Source: WJJR01 sp964440935
GTDB lineage: Bacteria; Zixibacteria; MSB-5A5; WJJR01
Direction: 5' to 3'
Length of the DNA stretch: 64,000 nucleotides
Assembly (NCBI GenBank): GCA_964440935.1
Contig: CAYTTY010000017.1
Location: 3,912-67,911, forward strand
In this document: positions 17,724 through 24,541 of the stretch, piece after piece
How positions within the stretch are numbered: position 1 is the stretch's first letter
Layout: the number at the start of each line of letters is the position of its first letter
Notes under the pieces: model-generated
Databases searched by the model: none
What the model saw: only the letters and a program-made list of their open reading frames with translations
What the model was told of the DNA's origin: nothing
Program-made: the position numbers and the translations under genes

Positions 17724-18188
17724 TCATTGACCCGCCATTAACTGATACGCGAAAGCGAGCACAAACGCAACAACTCCGGCCATCCACAACACGACCGATG
17801 TATACAAATGCCGAAACTTGCGTCGCGCAATACGAACAATGGCCTGATGTGCGGAATCGGGTGAATTGGAAAAGTAACGGTACCGTCGTGTCGACAGTGC
17901 CCGCAACGACCAAACAATCGACACGGACCAAATCAACAAGGGAACAATCCAAACCAGCAAAGCGTAGTCGGCCACTCCGTGAGCGCCGAACAACAGCATT
18001 GCTACAATCAACCCCCAACCCAACAACGACGCGCAGAGAATCGCGATCGCCGATGTGTGGGTCGACCGCATCGAATCGACGAACACGGTCCGCATCGCAC
18101 CGACCCAGTACAGATCATCGTCGGTCGGGACCTGCCCGATCTGGACGTCGGTCTTGCCTTTGATGTGCAGTGGTTCGTCGTTGGCCAT
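17724..18188 (-). CDS. Membrane protein with three predicted TM segments
   Basis: 154 residues from the ATG at 18188, overlapping the end of the preceding zinc-ribbon gene. Predicted membrane segments: I-A-I-L-C-A-S-L-L-G-W-G-L-I-V, Y-A-L-L-V-W-I-V-P-L-L-I-W, and V-V-L-W-M-A-G-V-V-A-F-V. The N-terminal 45 residues are polar and would be cytoplasmic or periplasmic. No family recognised. Overlap with the zinc-ribbon gene suggests co-translation and a shared task. Confidence 0.7.
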   Translation of the reverse strand: MANDEPLHIKGKTDVQIGQVPTDDDLYWVGAMRTVFVDSMRSTHTSAIAILCASLLGWGLIVAMLLFGAHGVADYALLVWIVPLLIWSVSIVWSLRALSTRRYRYFSNSPDSAHQAIVRIARRKFRHLYTSVVLWMAGVVAFVLAFAYQLMAGQ

Positions 18189-18202
18189 GGCCGTTTGAAT
18201 GC

Positions 18203-18424
18203 CTATCCGTTGTTGCCCGCATCGATACCCGGCACACCCGGCTGCACCACGAATTGACGTGTGCAGTTCGTACACGACACCAGCAGTCGCTTCGGCAAAT
18301 CGATTTTCAAGTTCTGCCGATCGTCAGGCACACCGCACAGATCGGTCTCTCCGCGTTCCAACTCCTGCGTCAGGTCAATGTCGGTGACTTGCTGGCAAAA
18401 CGGACAACGAAAGTTCTCGCGCAT
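18203..18424 (-). CDS. Small zinc-ribbon protein
   Basis: 73 residues from ATG 18424 with AGGGAGG seven bases upstream. Two C-x2-C knuckles, R-C-P-F-C-Q near residue 8 and S-C-T-N-C-T near residue 51, would bind one zinc. The rest is acidic and short. Function unknown; first gene of a two-gene unit with the membrane protein at 17724-18188. Confidence 0.75.
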   Translation of the reverse strand: MRENFRCPFCQQVTDIDLTQELERGETDLCGVPDDRQNLKIDLPKRLLVSCTNCTRQFVVQPGVPGIDAGNNG

Positions 18425-18601
18425 GATTGCCTCCCTGTGCGGATGATATTGGGGGAAGGCAGAAGTGGCAATGGGAAATGTAAACAGCAGTGTCGCGTCG
18501 CCCCCCTCACCCGAACCCGTTTCGCCCAGGGCATGCCCGAAACAGAATACAAAAACATCTTCCAGTCACTCAACTGCTCCACCGATCACCTGTTCGCGTG
18601 C

Positions 18602-18681
18602 TCCCTCTCCCCCACGGCGGCCTTTTGCCGTGGCTTGCCCTGAGCTTGACAAAGGGGAAGAGGGTTGGGGTGAGGGGGAAA
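18602..18681. repeat. GC-rich palindromic repeat (CTCTCCCCCACGG type)
   Basis: CCCTCTCCCCCACGGCGGCC... is followed by GGTTGGGGTGAGGGGGA, an interrupted inverted repeat with CCGTGGCTTGCCCTGAGC inside. Related copies are at 20145-20303 and, inside a gene, at 26084-26198. It lies in the frame upstream of the permease and explains the spurious N-terminal extension of that frame. Confidence 0.7.
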
Positions 18682-18788
18682 CGTCAGGCAAGGCAACGAC
18701 ACGAGATCTACACTGGACAACAAAACACAAATTCCCCATATCACCCCCAGCACATTACCCACCCGCCCTCCGGACGGGGACACAGCCT

Positions 18789-20141
18789 GTGACCGACACG
18801 ACGCCTACACCAAATGGTAGCGACAAGCTTCGCCGTGTTCTGACGCACTGGGATGCGACCGCTTTGATCGTGGGGATCATGATCGGGTCGGGGATCTTTG
18901 CGACCCCGCCCGAAGTGGTTGCCTGGTTGGACAGCCCCGGTGAGATGTTATCGGTATGGGTGCTGGGAGGATTGCTGGCATTGTGCGGTGCGCTGGCCTA
19001 CGCCGAAATGGCGACGATCTTCCCAATGACCGGCGGGGTGTATGTCTTCATTCGTCACACTTATGGGCGGCTACCGGCCTTCATCTACGGCTGGTCGGCG
19101 TTGCTGATCACGTATCCCGCCTCGATTGCGGCTATTGCCGTGATCTTTGCCGTCTATTTTGCACAACTGTTCCCAGCACTGGAACCGATCCGTCCGTACG
19201 TCGCCGCCGCACTGATTCTGTTTGCTGCGGGCGTCAACATTCTCGGCGTGAGGCTGGGTACCGGCGTCCAGAAATCGTTCACGGCCGCAAAGGTGCTGGC
19301 GTTGCTGACGCTGGTCTTCTTTGCCGTCTTCTCGGGTGTCGGACGGCTCGAGTATTTCACGGAGTACATTCCACGCACGACATCACTCGACAGCGGATTC
19401 AGCGCCGCGGCGTGGGCGTTTGCGCTGGCGGCCGTGATGTGGACGTACGAAGGGTGGTCGGAAGCGCCGACACTGTCGGGCGAAGTACGCAACCCCGGCA
19501 ACGATATGCCCCGAGCGCTCATCGGCGGCACATTGCTGGTGATGGTCATCTACTTATTGATGAACGCCTCGTACATCTATGTCCTGTCGATTCCGGTGAT
19601 TGCGGCCAGTGATTCAGTCGCCTCCGACATGGCACTCATGACCTTTGGGGCCTTTGGCTCGCTGTTCGTGTCGCTATTGGTCGTTGTCTCCACAGCGGGC
19701 AGTGTCAATGGCGCGGTGATCAGCGGATCGCGTGTCTTCTTCGCCATGGCGCGCGATGGGTTGTTCTTTGAACGTGTTGGACGGGTCCAGCCGCGTTTCC
19801 AGACACCGGCGAATTCGCTGATCGTGCTGGCCATTGTCTCGGCGACCTATTGCCTGCTGGGGACCTTTCAACAAATCATCCGTTATTTTGTGTTTCACGC
19901 GATGATCTGGTTCATGCTGGTCACACTCGGAGTGATCATCTTACGCCGGCGGTTGCCCGATGTCGCGCGTCCGTTCAAGGTGCCGTGGTATCCCCTGCCG
20001 CCGATACTGTTTTTGCTGGTAGCGGGCGGGCTGGCGTATCAATTGCTCGTCAACAATCCGCGCGACACCTTGATCGGGGTCGGCGTAATTGTATTGAGTG
20101 TGCCAGTGTATTTTGTGTGGCGGGCGGTGCGGCGAACATGA
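18789..20141 (+). CDS. APC-superfamily amino-acid permease
   Basis: 450 residues from a GTG at 18789 (V-T-D-T-T-P-T-P-N-G), the usual family length; the 108 extra upstream codons cross a dispersed repeat. About 12 membrane segments. The first contains the family's substrate-site glycines I-M-I-G-S-G-I-F. Later T-Y-E-G-W-S-E-A-P and G-E-V-R-N-P-G-N-D-M-P-R are characteristic of APC transporters of the LAT-like type. It probably exchanges or imports amino acids across the inner membrane. Substrate not predictable; no metabolic gene is beside it. Confidence 0.88.
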   Translation: MTDTTPTPNGSDKLRRVLTHWDATALIVGIMIGSGIFATPPEVVAWLDSPGEMLSVWVLGGLLALCGALAYAEMATIFPMTGGVYVFIRHTYGRLPAFIYGWSALLITYPASIAAIAVIFAVYFAQLFPALEPIRPYVAAALILFAAGVNILGVRLGTGVQKSFTAAKVLALLTLVFFAVFSGVGRLEYFTEYIPRTTSLDSGFSAAAWAFALAAVMWTYEGWSEAPTLSGEVRNPGNDMPRALIGGTLLVMVIYLLMNASYIYVLSIPVIAASDSVASDMALMTFGAFGSLFVSLLVVVSTAGSVNGAVISGSRVFFAMARDGLFFERVGRVQPRFQTPANSLIVLAIVSATYCLLGTFQQIIRYFVFHAMIWFMLVTLGVIILRRRLPDVARPFKVPWYPLPPILFLLVAGGLAYQLLVNNPRDTLIGVGVIVLSVPVYFVWRAVRRT

Positions 20142-20144
20142 TGC

Positions 20145-20303
20145 CCCCTCACCCTAACCCTCTCCCCCGTGGGGAGAGGGAACTATGTTCCGTCTACGGA
20201 ATTAAAGCTATTTGCACATTCGGATTTGCTCCTCTCCCCCACGGTGGCTCTTTGCCGTGGCTTGCCCTGAGCCTGTCGAAGGGGAAGGGTCGGGGTGAGG
20301 GGA
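20145..20303. repeat. Two copies of the GC-rich CCTCACCC palindrome
   Basis: CCCCTCACCCTAACCCTCTC and GTGGGGAGAGGG form one hairpin at 20146-20180. A second, longer copy runs from CTCCTCTCCCCCACGG to GGGTCGGGGTGAGGGG. Together they fill the gap between the permease and the DUF6265 gene. Confidence 0.7.
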
Positions 20304-20320
20304 AATCAGTAGGAGAATTC

Positions 20321-20851
20321 ATGAAGACACTTGGAAACATCACCATCCAAATACTGCTAATGATCACGGCCCTTCCTCTGGCGTTCGCCCAAGACCAACT
20401 CACCGAACACACCCTGCGCCTGAACGAGGGGTCACAGCCAGCCACGGCCACAATCGACGATATCGCCTGGCTGGCCGGTTCATATCGTGGTGAAGGATTG
20501 GGTGGCGTGGTCGAGGAAATCTGGTCGGAGCCAGCGGCGGGGATGATGGTCGGTCTATTCCGCGCGACGAAAAACGACTCGCTGATGTTCACCGAACTGA
20601 TGTACATCTCCGAAGAGGACAGCAGCCTGGTGTTGCGTCTCAAACACTTCAACCCCGACCTCACCGGCTGGGAGGAGAAGGACGAAGTCGAAGAATTCCG
20701 GCTGGTTAAGATGACTGATAACGCCGCGTACTTTGACGGCTCGACAATCCGCAGGGGCGACGATGGCGGGATGGCAGCGTATGTCAATGTCCGCAAGAGT
20801 GATGGGACGCTGGGCGAGTTTGGGTTTGTGTATGAGCGGGTGGAGCGATAG
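20321..20851 (+). CDS. DUF6265-like exported protein
   Basis: 176 residues from ATG 20321 with AGGAG eight bases upstream. A signal peptide (I-L-L-M-I-T-A-L-P-L-A-F-A) precedes the domain. The motif W-L-A-G-S-Y-R-G-E-G-L-G-G-V-V-E-E then W-S-E-P-A is the hallmark of DUF6265, a lipocalin-like beta-barrel family of unknown function, and the rest follows (M-V-G-L-F-R-A-T). Probably periplasmic; a role in binding a small ligand is only a guess. Confidence 0.8.
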   Translation: MKTLGNITIQILLMITALPLAFAQDQLTEHTLRLNEGSQPATATIDDIAWLAGSYRGEGLGGVVEEIWSEPAAGMMVGLFRATKNDSLMFTELMYISEEDSSLVLRLKHFNPDLTGWEEKDEVEEFRLVKMTDNAAYFDGSTIRRGDDGGMAAYVNVRKSDGTLGEFGFVYERVER

Positions 20852-20875
20852 AAGGAGCCGCACCTGAAGGCGTAA

Positions 20876-21048
20876 GCAGGAGTCCCTCAGTCCTTCGGGA
20901 TAGACACCGCGTGCTTACCCCGCTCCCATTTACGAGGACATTCATGCGCGGGGCTCCTGATACCTCTCCCACCGCGCCTGTCAGGACCCCGGCGCACGAC
21001 TGTTGTAGCAAATGCAAGGGTTGTAGACGCGCGGTGGTCCTGACCTGC
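20876..21048. repeat. Dispersed CAGGAGTCC...GGTCCTGACC repeat block
   Basis: Starts GCAGGAGTCCCTCAGTCCTT, passes through GCGCGGGGCTCCTGA and CTGTCAGGACCCCGGCGCA, and ends GCGCGGTGGTCCTGACCTGC. It therefore contains inverted ends and two internal inverted copies. The block at 41443-41629 matches it almost along its whole length, and 47155-47466 holds rearranged parts. No gene is supported here; a 98-codon frame across it is rejected. Confidence 0.7.
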
Positions 21049-21220
21049 GAAACTGAAAGCAACACACTGGCCACACTGCTCGGCATTCCGATTCGTCTGC
21101 TCGGCATCTTCGCCGGGTTGTCGCTGGCGTCGAATTTTATCGGCACGATGGTGCGCAGTCTCAGGCGTCTGGCGGAACTGGAGCCGCCGGGGGTGAAGCG
21201 GGAATGAGAAACCGTCACAG

Positions 21221-21931
21221 CTAACTTGACCCAGTTGAGTATGCCGGGACGCCTGTTTGAGTGGCAATCCAATCAATCACGCCTTTGAATACGGGGCACT
21301 TTGACTGGCCCCGATCATCAAAAAGAAGACTGCGCAGATCTGGGAGAAGATCAAGCACGCCCTTCGCGTGTACCGTGTCACGATACTCTCGCCCGAGGTA
21401 CCGGTGGAACAAGTCTTCTACAATCCGCTTCGGTGGTCTATTCTGGTTTTGCTCCTCCACCGGGTGCATCCATCTCCCCAACCTGTCTTTCGTTTTCAGA
21501 TGCGCTCTCAATTGGTCCTCTGCCGCCAGCAACAGCATTTCGCAATCATGCTTGAAAGCCGACGGAAAGAATCGAGAGGTCAATGCGTTTTCCCGTTTTG
21601 ATTTACTCCAAGCGTAGATAGAATCCAAAGCCCTGTCTACAAGCCGCTTCTGAACGTCCTTCAGCTCATCGAGATCGTCATGCTTCCATTCTGTGCTGAG
21701 ATAATCTGTGTTTGGGTAAAGATCAGGCAACCCAACGACCAGATCCGATGCGTTGTTCTCGAGTTTTTCTGCTGCGCGAGAACCGAAGTTCTTGAAGTAC
21801 TGCGATTTGCTTTGAAGCGGTATCACACGGATTCCATGGCCAGAGTTTCGAAGTGTACCGCGCCAGTTCTGAAAGAGGGAACTCAAAGCCAGTTCATCCG
21901 AACGTCCCTCCACGAAAATCCAGACGATCAA
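21221..21931 (-). CDS. DUF4276 (TOPRIM-like) protein, partner of an AAA ATPase
   Basis: 236 residues starting at a TTG (21931) that overlaps the ATPase stop as TTGA, so translation is coupled. The N-terminal W-I-F-V-E-G-R-S-D-E-L resembles the catalytic glutamate motif of TOPRIM folds. The following V-V-G-L-P-D-L-Y-P-N matches the D-L-Y-G-L-P region of DUF4276. A C-terminal helical region ends G-V-P-A-Y-S-T-G-S-S. ATPase plus TOPRIM-like gene pairs form many phage-defence systems (OLD/Gabija-like and PARIS-like logic). That function is inferred from the pairing. Less GC-rich than the neighbours, consistent with transfer. Confidence 0.65.
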   Translation of the reverse strand: MIVWIFVEGRSDELALSSLFQNWRGTLRNSGHGIRVIPLQSKSQYFKNFGSRAAEKLENNASDLVVGLPDLYPNTDYLSTEWKHDDLDELKDVQKRLVDRALDSIYAWSKSKRENALTSRFFPSAFKHDCEMLLLAAEDQLRAHLKTKDRLGRWMHPVEEQNQNRPPKRIVEDLFHRYLGREYRDTVHAKGVLDLLPDLRSLLFDDRGQSKCPVFKGVIDWIATQTGVPAYSTGSS

Positions 21932-23217
21932 CCGTATGCCTCCAGTTCACCAGTTCTCAGCAAATCACCCAGTGTATCGCCAGTGATGCTCTTCAGCATT
22001 TTGACCAGTGACTGCCTTGACGAAGGTCTGCTCCAATTCACCCGAGCTCCATCGCGTGTCAGTACAGCGACATCGTCAAGTTCGAAATGACTCAACAACT
22101 CGGGACTGTGGGTAGTGACAAGAACTTGTGTTCTCTCACTTGATGTCTTAATCATGTCTGCCAGAATCGGGAGAAGACGTGGGTGCAATCCAACCTCCGG
22201 CTCATCCACTGCAATGAAAGATGGAGGAACCGGATTAAGCAAAGCCACTGCCAAGCACATGAACCGGAGCATTCCATCAGACAATTCTCCCACCTCAAAT
22301 GAACGACTCATTCCAACTTCTCGAACACGCACAAGTACCCGTGGAGGAGTTCCGGGAGTCGTTTCCACAGATAGATCTTCAAATTGAGGATATGCAGTGC
22401 GATAGAAGTCAAGTATTTCATCCCGACGATCCCTGTGATCGTAGCGTGTCATTATCTCATGGAGCGCAGTGCCTAGGTTATGACCATCTGGCTCCAAAGT
22501 CGTAGTCGCACGAATTTCTGCCGCGGACCTTCGTAGAGCCGAATCAAAACCCACGTTAAACCCAGGGTAGAATGCCATCGCCCTGAGCAGAGATCTACAG
22601 GCAGAAGGCACCGGGAACTCGTTAAAGAAGCGCATTTGAGACAACCGAAGAGATATATCTTCATTGATTGTCCTAGCTTGGGAAGTTGGTTCGCGACCCG
22701 TGTTCTCAGTTCCGGACTCCTGTGATTCGGGAAGGGCATCATCGAATGACACTAGTCTCTTCTTTCGTGGATCCCAAACCTTTGAACGATATGGTGTGAC
22801 CTCTAAGTACTTTAGCGGCGTGTCATGCCCCTCAAACGGCTCGCTGGTTCGAAGAACTTCATACGTTGGTTTAACCCGCCCAATTTTGTCCACCGATAGT
22901 TCAACATGGTAAGTGAATCGGACATCCCTGTCTAAGGGAAGTACTTCCCAGCCCTGATCCCTAATAGGTTTATGAAAGTCTATCTTCCAAGAAAATCCAT
23001 CCGTCGACTCTCCCGCAGTGAAGACCGAAAACTCCCCTCCGTGCAGCTGAAGAGTCGTTGAAAGAGGTAGCTCAGTGCTCTGTGCAACGAATTGAAGCAC
23101 ATCTACCAGCGTGCTCTTTCCCGTGGCATTTGCGCCGATCACGACTGTCAAATCGTCAAAGTCGGCTGTGAATTTGTTCAGCAAGCGATATCCTGAAACT
23201 TCAATGGATTTTATCAT
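21928..23217 (-). CDS. AAA_21-type (OLD/RecF-like) ATPase, putative defence protein
   Basis: 429 residues from ATG 23217, with GGGAGGAG upstream; the frame extends to 23310 but homology begins at M-I-K-S-I-E-V-S-G-Y. Walker A is GANATGKST at 28-36. A signature-like V-G-E-L-S-D-G-M lies near 305, Walker B F-I-A-V-D-E-P-E near 334 and the switch T-T-H-S-P-E-L near 373. The central 200 residues are an insertion with no recognised motif. This is the ABC-type ATPase architecture of OLD-like and RloA/AriA-like defence proteins. It would sense infection and control the partner encoded by the overlapping downstream gene. Confidence 0.75.
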   Translation of the reverse strand: MIKSIEVSGYRLLNKFTADFDDLTVVIGANATGKSTLVDVLQFVAQSTELPLSTTLQLHGGEFSVFTAGESTDGFSWKIDFHKPIRDQGWEVLPLDRDVRFTYHVELSVDKIGRVKPTYEVLRTSEPFEGHDTPLKYLEVTPYRSKVWDPRKKRLVSFDDALPESQESGTENTGREPTSQARTINEDISLRLSQMRFFNEFPVPSACRSLLRAMAFYPGFNVGFDSALRRSAAEIRATTTLEPDGHNLGTALHEIMTRYDHRDRRDEILDFYRTAYPQFEDLSVETTPGTPPRVLVRVREVGMSRSFEVGELSDGMLRFMCLAVALLNPVPPSFIAVDEPEVGLHPRLLPILADMIKTSSERTQVLVTTHSPELLSHFELDDVAVLTRDGARVNWSRPSSRQSLVKMLKSITGDTLGDLLRTGELEAYG

Positions 23218-23564
23218 CTCAGTGCAACTCCTCCCATTGGGTTTGCTGACCCGCCCTTCAGGCAGCCCCATTAATGATACGAACCTGACTTCGCGCGTTC
23301 CACGCAACATCTACTGTATCGTCGATTTCCTTCTAACTCCCTTTTTTTCTCTCCTTGACCGAAGCATATCACATTGTCCAACAACAACTTCCTCACCCCA
23401 TATCACTTTGTGATCCTCCCCCAACCAATCTCGCTTGACAGCTGAACATTTGTACAGTATATGCCGTATAGACAATTAGAGGCTGGGATGCCTCTCCCCC
23501 TTGGGCAGCGGTAGCGCCCGAGGTTGTGGCCAGCGAATCGGAATTCGACATCAGGAGGTTTGAG
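23218..23564. other. AT-rich intergenic region upstream of the ATPase pair
   Basis: About 350 bases, clearly AT-richer than the window average around 23320-23480 (runs of TTTTTT and ATATCACAT). It probably contains the ATPase promoter on the minus strand and the promoter for the Cys-rich gene on the plus strand. No gene is supported; the 142-codon minus frame at 23393-23821 is antisense to the Cys-rich gene. Confidence 0.4.
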
Positions 23565-23792
23565 ATGGGAGCAACATTAATAGGGAGACTGTCGGCACCC
23601 ATGACGTTACGGGCCGTGCCGGCGCCCACCACACGGATGACCTGCCTCTGCGGCACACCGCTGACGGCACACACCAGCCATTGGAGCTGCACCCACTGCG
23701 GACGCGCTTTCTGCCGCGACTGTGGCGGCCCGATCGCGCGCAGCGGCGGGTGTGATGTGTGCACAGTGTGCGGGAGCGGGACGTGCGGGTGA
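23565..23792 (+). CDS. Small Cys-rich zinc-ribbon protein
   Basis: 75 residues from the ATG at 23565 with CAGGAGG at 23552. After a 30-residue lead come many cysteines: C-L-C-G, W-S-C-T-H-C-G, F-C-R-D-C-G-G, G-C-D-V-C and V-C-G-S-G-T-C-G. These are enough for two zinc ribbons. It resembles double zinc ribbon (DZR) small proteins of unknown role. The gene lies between the ATPase pair and the transposase module. Confidence 0.6.
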   Translation: MGATLIGRLSAPMTLRAVPAPTTRMTCLCGTPLTAHTSHWSCTHCGRAFCRDCGGPIARSGGCDVCTVCGSGTCG

Positions 23793-23810
23793 CTACAGAG
23801 CGAACGGTGA

Positions 23811-23888
23811 CACGCTGTCACCCGAGGGCGGGTGACAGCACAGTGAAGCGATAAACCGTGGCGTCACCCGCCCTCGGGTGACGCCACG
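23811..23888. repeat. REP palindromes in inverted pair upstream of the RAYT gene
   Basis: Two copies in opposite orientation. GCTGTCACCCGAGGGCGGGT(GACAGC) is followed by ACAGTG at 23814-23845, and GGCGTCACCCGCCCTCGGGT(GACGCC) lies at 23860-23886. Such an inverted pair (a BIME) is the natural substrate of RAYT transposases. Confidence 0.85.
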
Positions 23889-23906
23889 CCGCGAATCGGA
23901 GACAGA

Positions 23907-24419
23907 ATGCCACGAAGAGGACGATCCCATTTCAAGTTCCCTACTGTGATGTTCATCACCACCACAGTGAAGGAATGGGAACGCCTCTTCGACACACCGT
24001 CAACGTGCGACTCATTACAAACACTCATGCTCGATTACGCACAATATTCGAACACTGCCATTATGGGATTCTGCCTGATGCCTCATCATCTACACTTGAT
24101 CGCAGGACACGTGGATGGCGGACCAGCTCTCTCGGCATTTATCGGAGGACTGAAATCCCTCTCATCACGAAGGCTGTTCCCGGAACGGCACGGTATTTGG
24201 ATGCGGCGATTTGATGATGTTGTCCTTTACACCGAGGATGTCTTTTACACGAACCTGAATTACATCCACGAAAATCCTGTGCAAGCAAATCTCGTGTCGT
24301 CTCTAACTGAATGGAAATGGTCGAATGCGCGCTGCTGGATAATGGAAGAGGATTGTGACGGGATTACTAAAAATTGGGATTGGCTTAATGGTAGCAAGCT
24401 GTCACCCGAGGGCGGGTGA
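23907..24419 (+). CDS. REP-associated tyrosine transposase (RAYT, Y1/HUH family)
   Basis: 170 residues from ATG 23907. HUH single-strand transposases nick DNA with one tyrosine and two metal-binding histidines. Here the HUH motif is M-P-H-H-L-H-L-I near residue 58, and the catalytic Tyr is in L-N-Y-I-H-E-N-P-V-Q-A near 118, matching the Y-I-H-x-N-P-V-x-A consensus of RAYTs. Length is normal. The gene is flanked on both sides by REP palindromes and its final codons (S-P-E-G-G-stop) are encoded by the right-hand REP. It looks intact. RAYTs are normally single-copy, non-self-transposing genes that spread REP sequences. Confidence 0.9.
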   Translation: MPRRGRSHFKFPTVMFITTTVKEWERLFDTPSTCDSLQTLMLDYAQYSNTAIMGFCLMPHHLHLIAGHVDGGPALSAFIGGLKSLSSRRLFPERHGIWMRRFDDVVLYTEDVFYTNLNYIHENPVQANLVSSLTEWKWSNARCWIMEEDCDGITKNWDWLNGSKLSPEGG

Positions 24420-24430
24420 CAGCACAGTGG
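24398..24430. repeat. REP palindrome supplying the RAYT stop codon
   Basis: GCTGTCACCCGAGGGCGGGT, then GACAGCACAGTGG, identical to the left copy at 23814 including the ACAGTG tail. The TGA of the transposase gene is part of this palindrome, so the hairpin overlaps the end of the gene and may also stop transcription. Confidence 0.85.
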
Positions 24431-24438
24431 AACCCATC

Positions 24439-24518
24439 TGTCATTCCCGCGAAAGCGGGAATCCATTTTCGAATCGCCACGAAAGGCGAAATGGATCCCC
24501 GCTTTCGCGGGGATGACA
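24439..24518. repeat. Dispersed TGTCATTCCCGCGAAAGCGGG repeat
   Basis: An interrupted inverted repeat: TGTCATTCCCGCGAAAGCGG at the left, and CCCCGCTTTCGCGGGGATGA at the right. If translated it gives the well-known false peptide V-I-P-A-K-A-G-I-H...D-P-R-F-R-G-D-D. Related copies are inside the elements at 28300-28390 and 55727-55812. It accounts for the apparent N-terminal extension of the helicase frame. Confidence 0.8.
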
Positions 24519-24541
24519 AGCACGGCAAAAACAATATCGCT

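Noticed and set aside
16426..17730. A 434-codon frame on the plus strand
   Set aside because: It is wholly antisense to recN, whose motifs are complete; its length reflects codon bias of the real gene.
20911..21207. A 98-codon frame with possible membrane segment
   Set aside because: It runs through a dispersed inverted-repeat block shared with 41443-41629, where the frame is not kept.
23393..23821. A 142-codon minus-strand frame
   Set aside because: Antisense to the Cys-rich gene at 23565-23792, which has CAGGAGG upstream and a coherent zinc-ribbon pattern.
24416..24541. N-terminal extension of the helicase
   Set aside because: It translates the dispersed TGTCATTCCCGCG repeat (false V-I-P-A-K-A-G-I-H peptide); the true start is at 24542.
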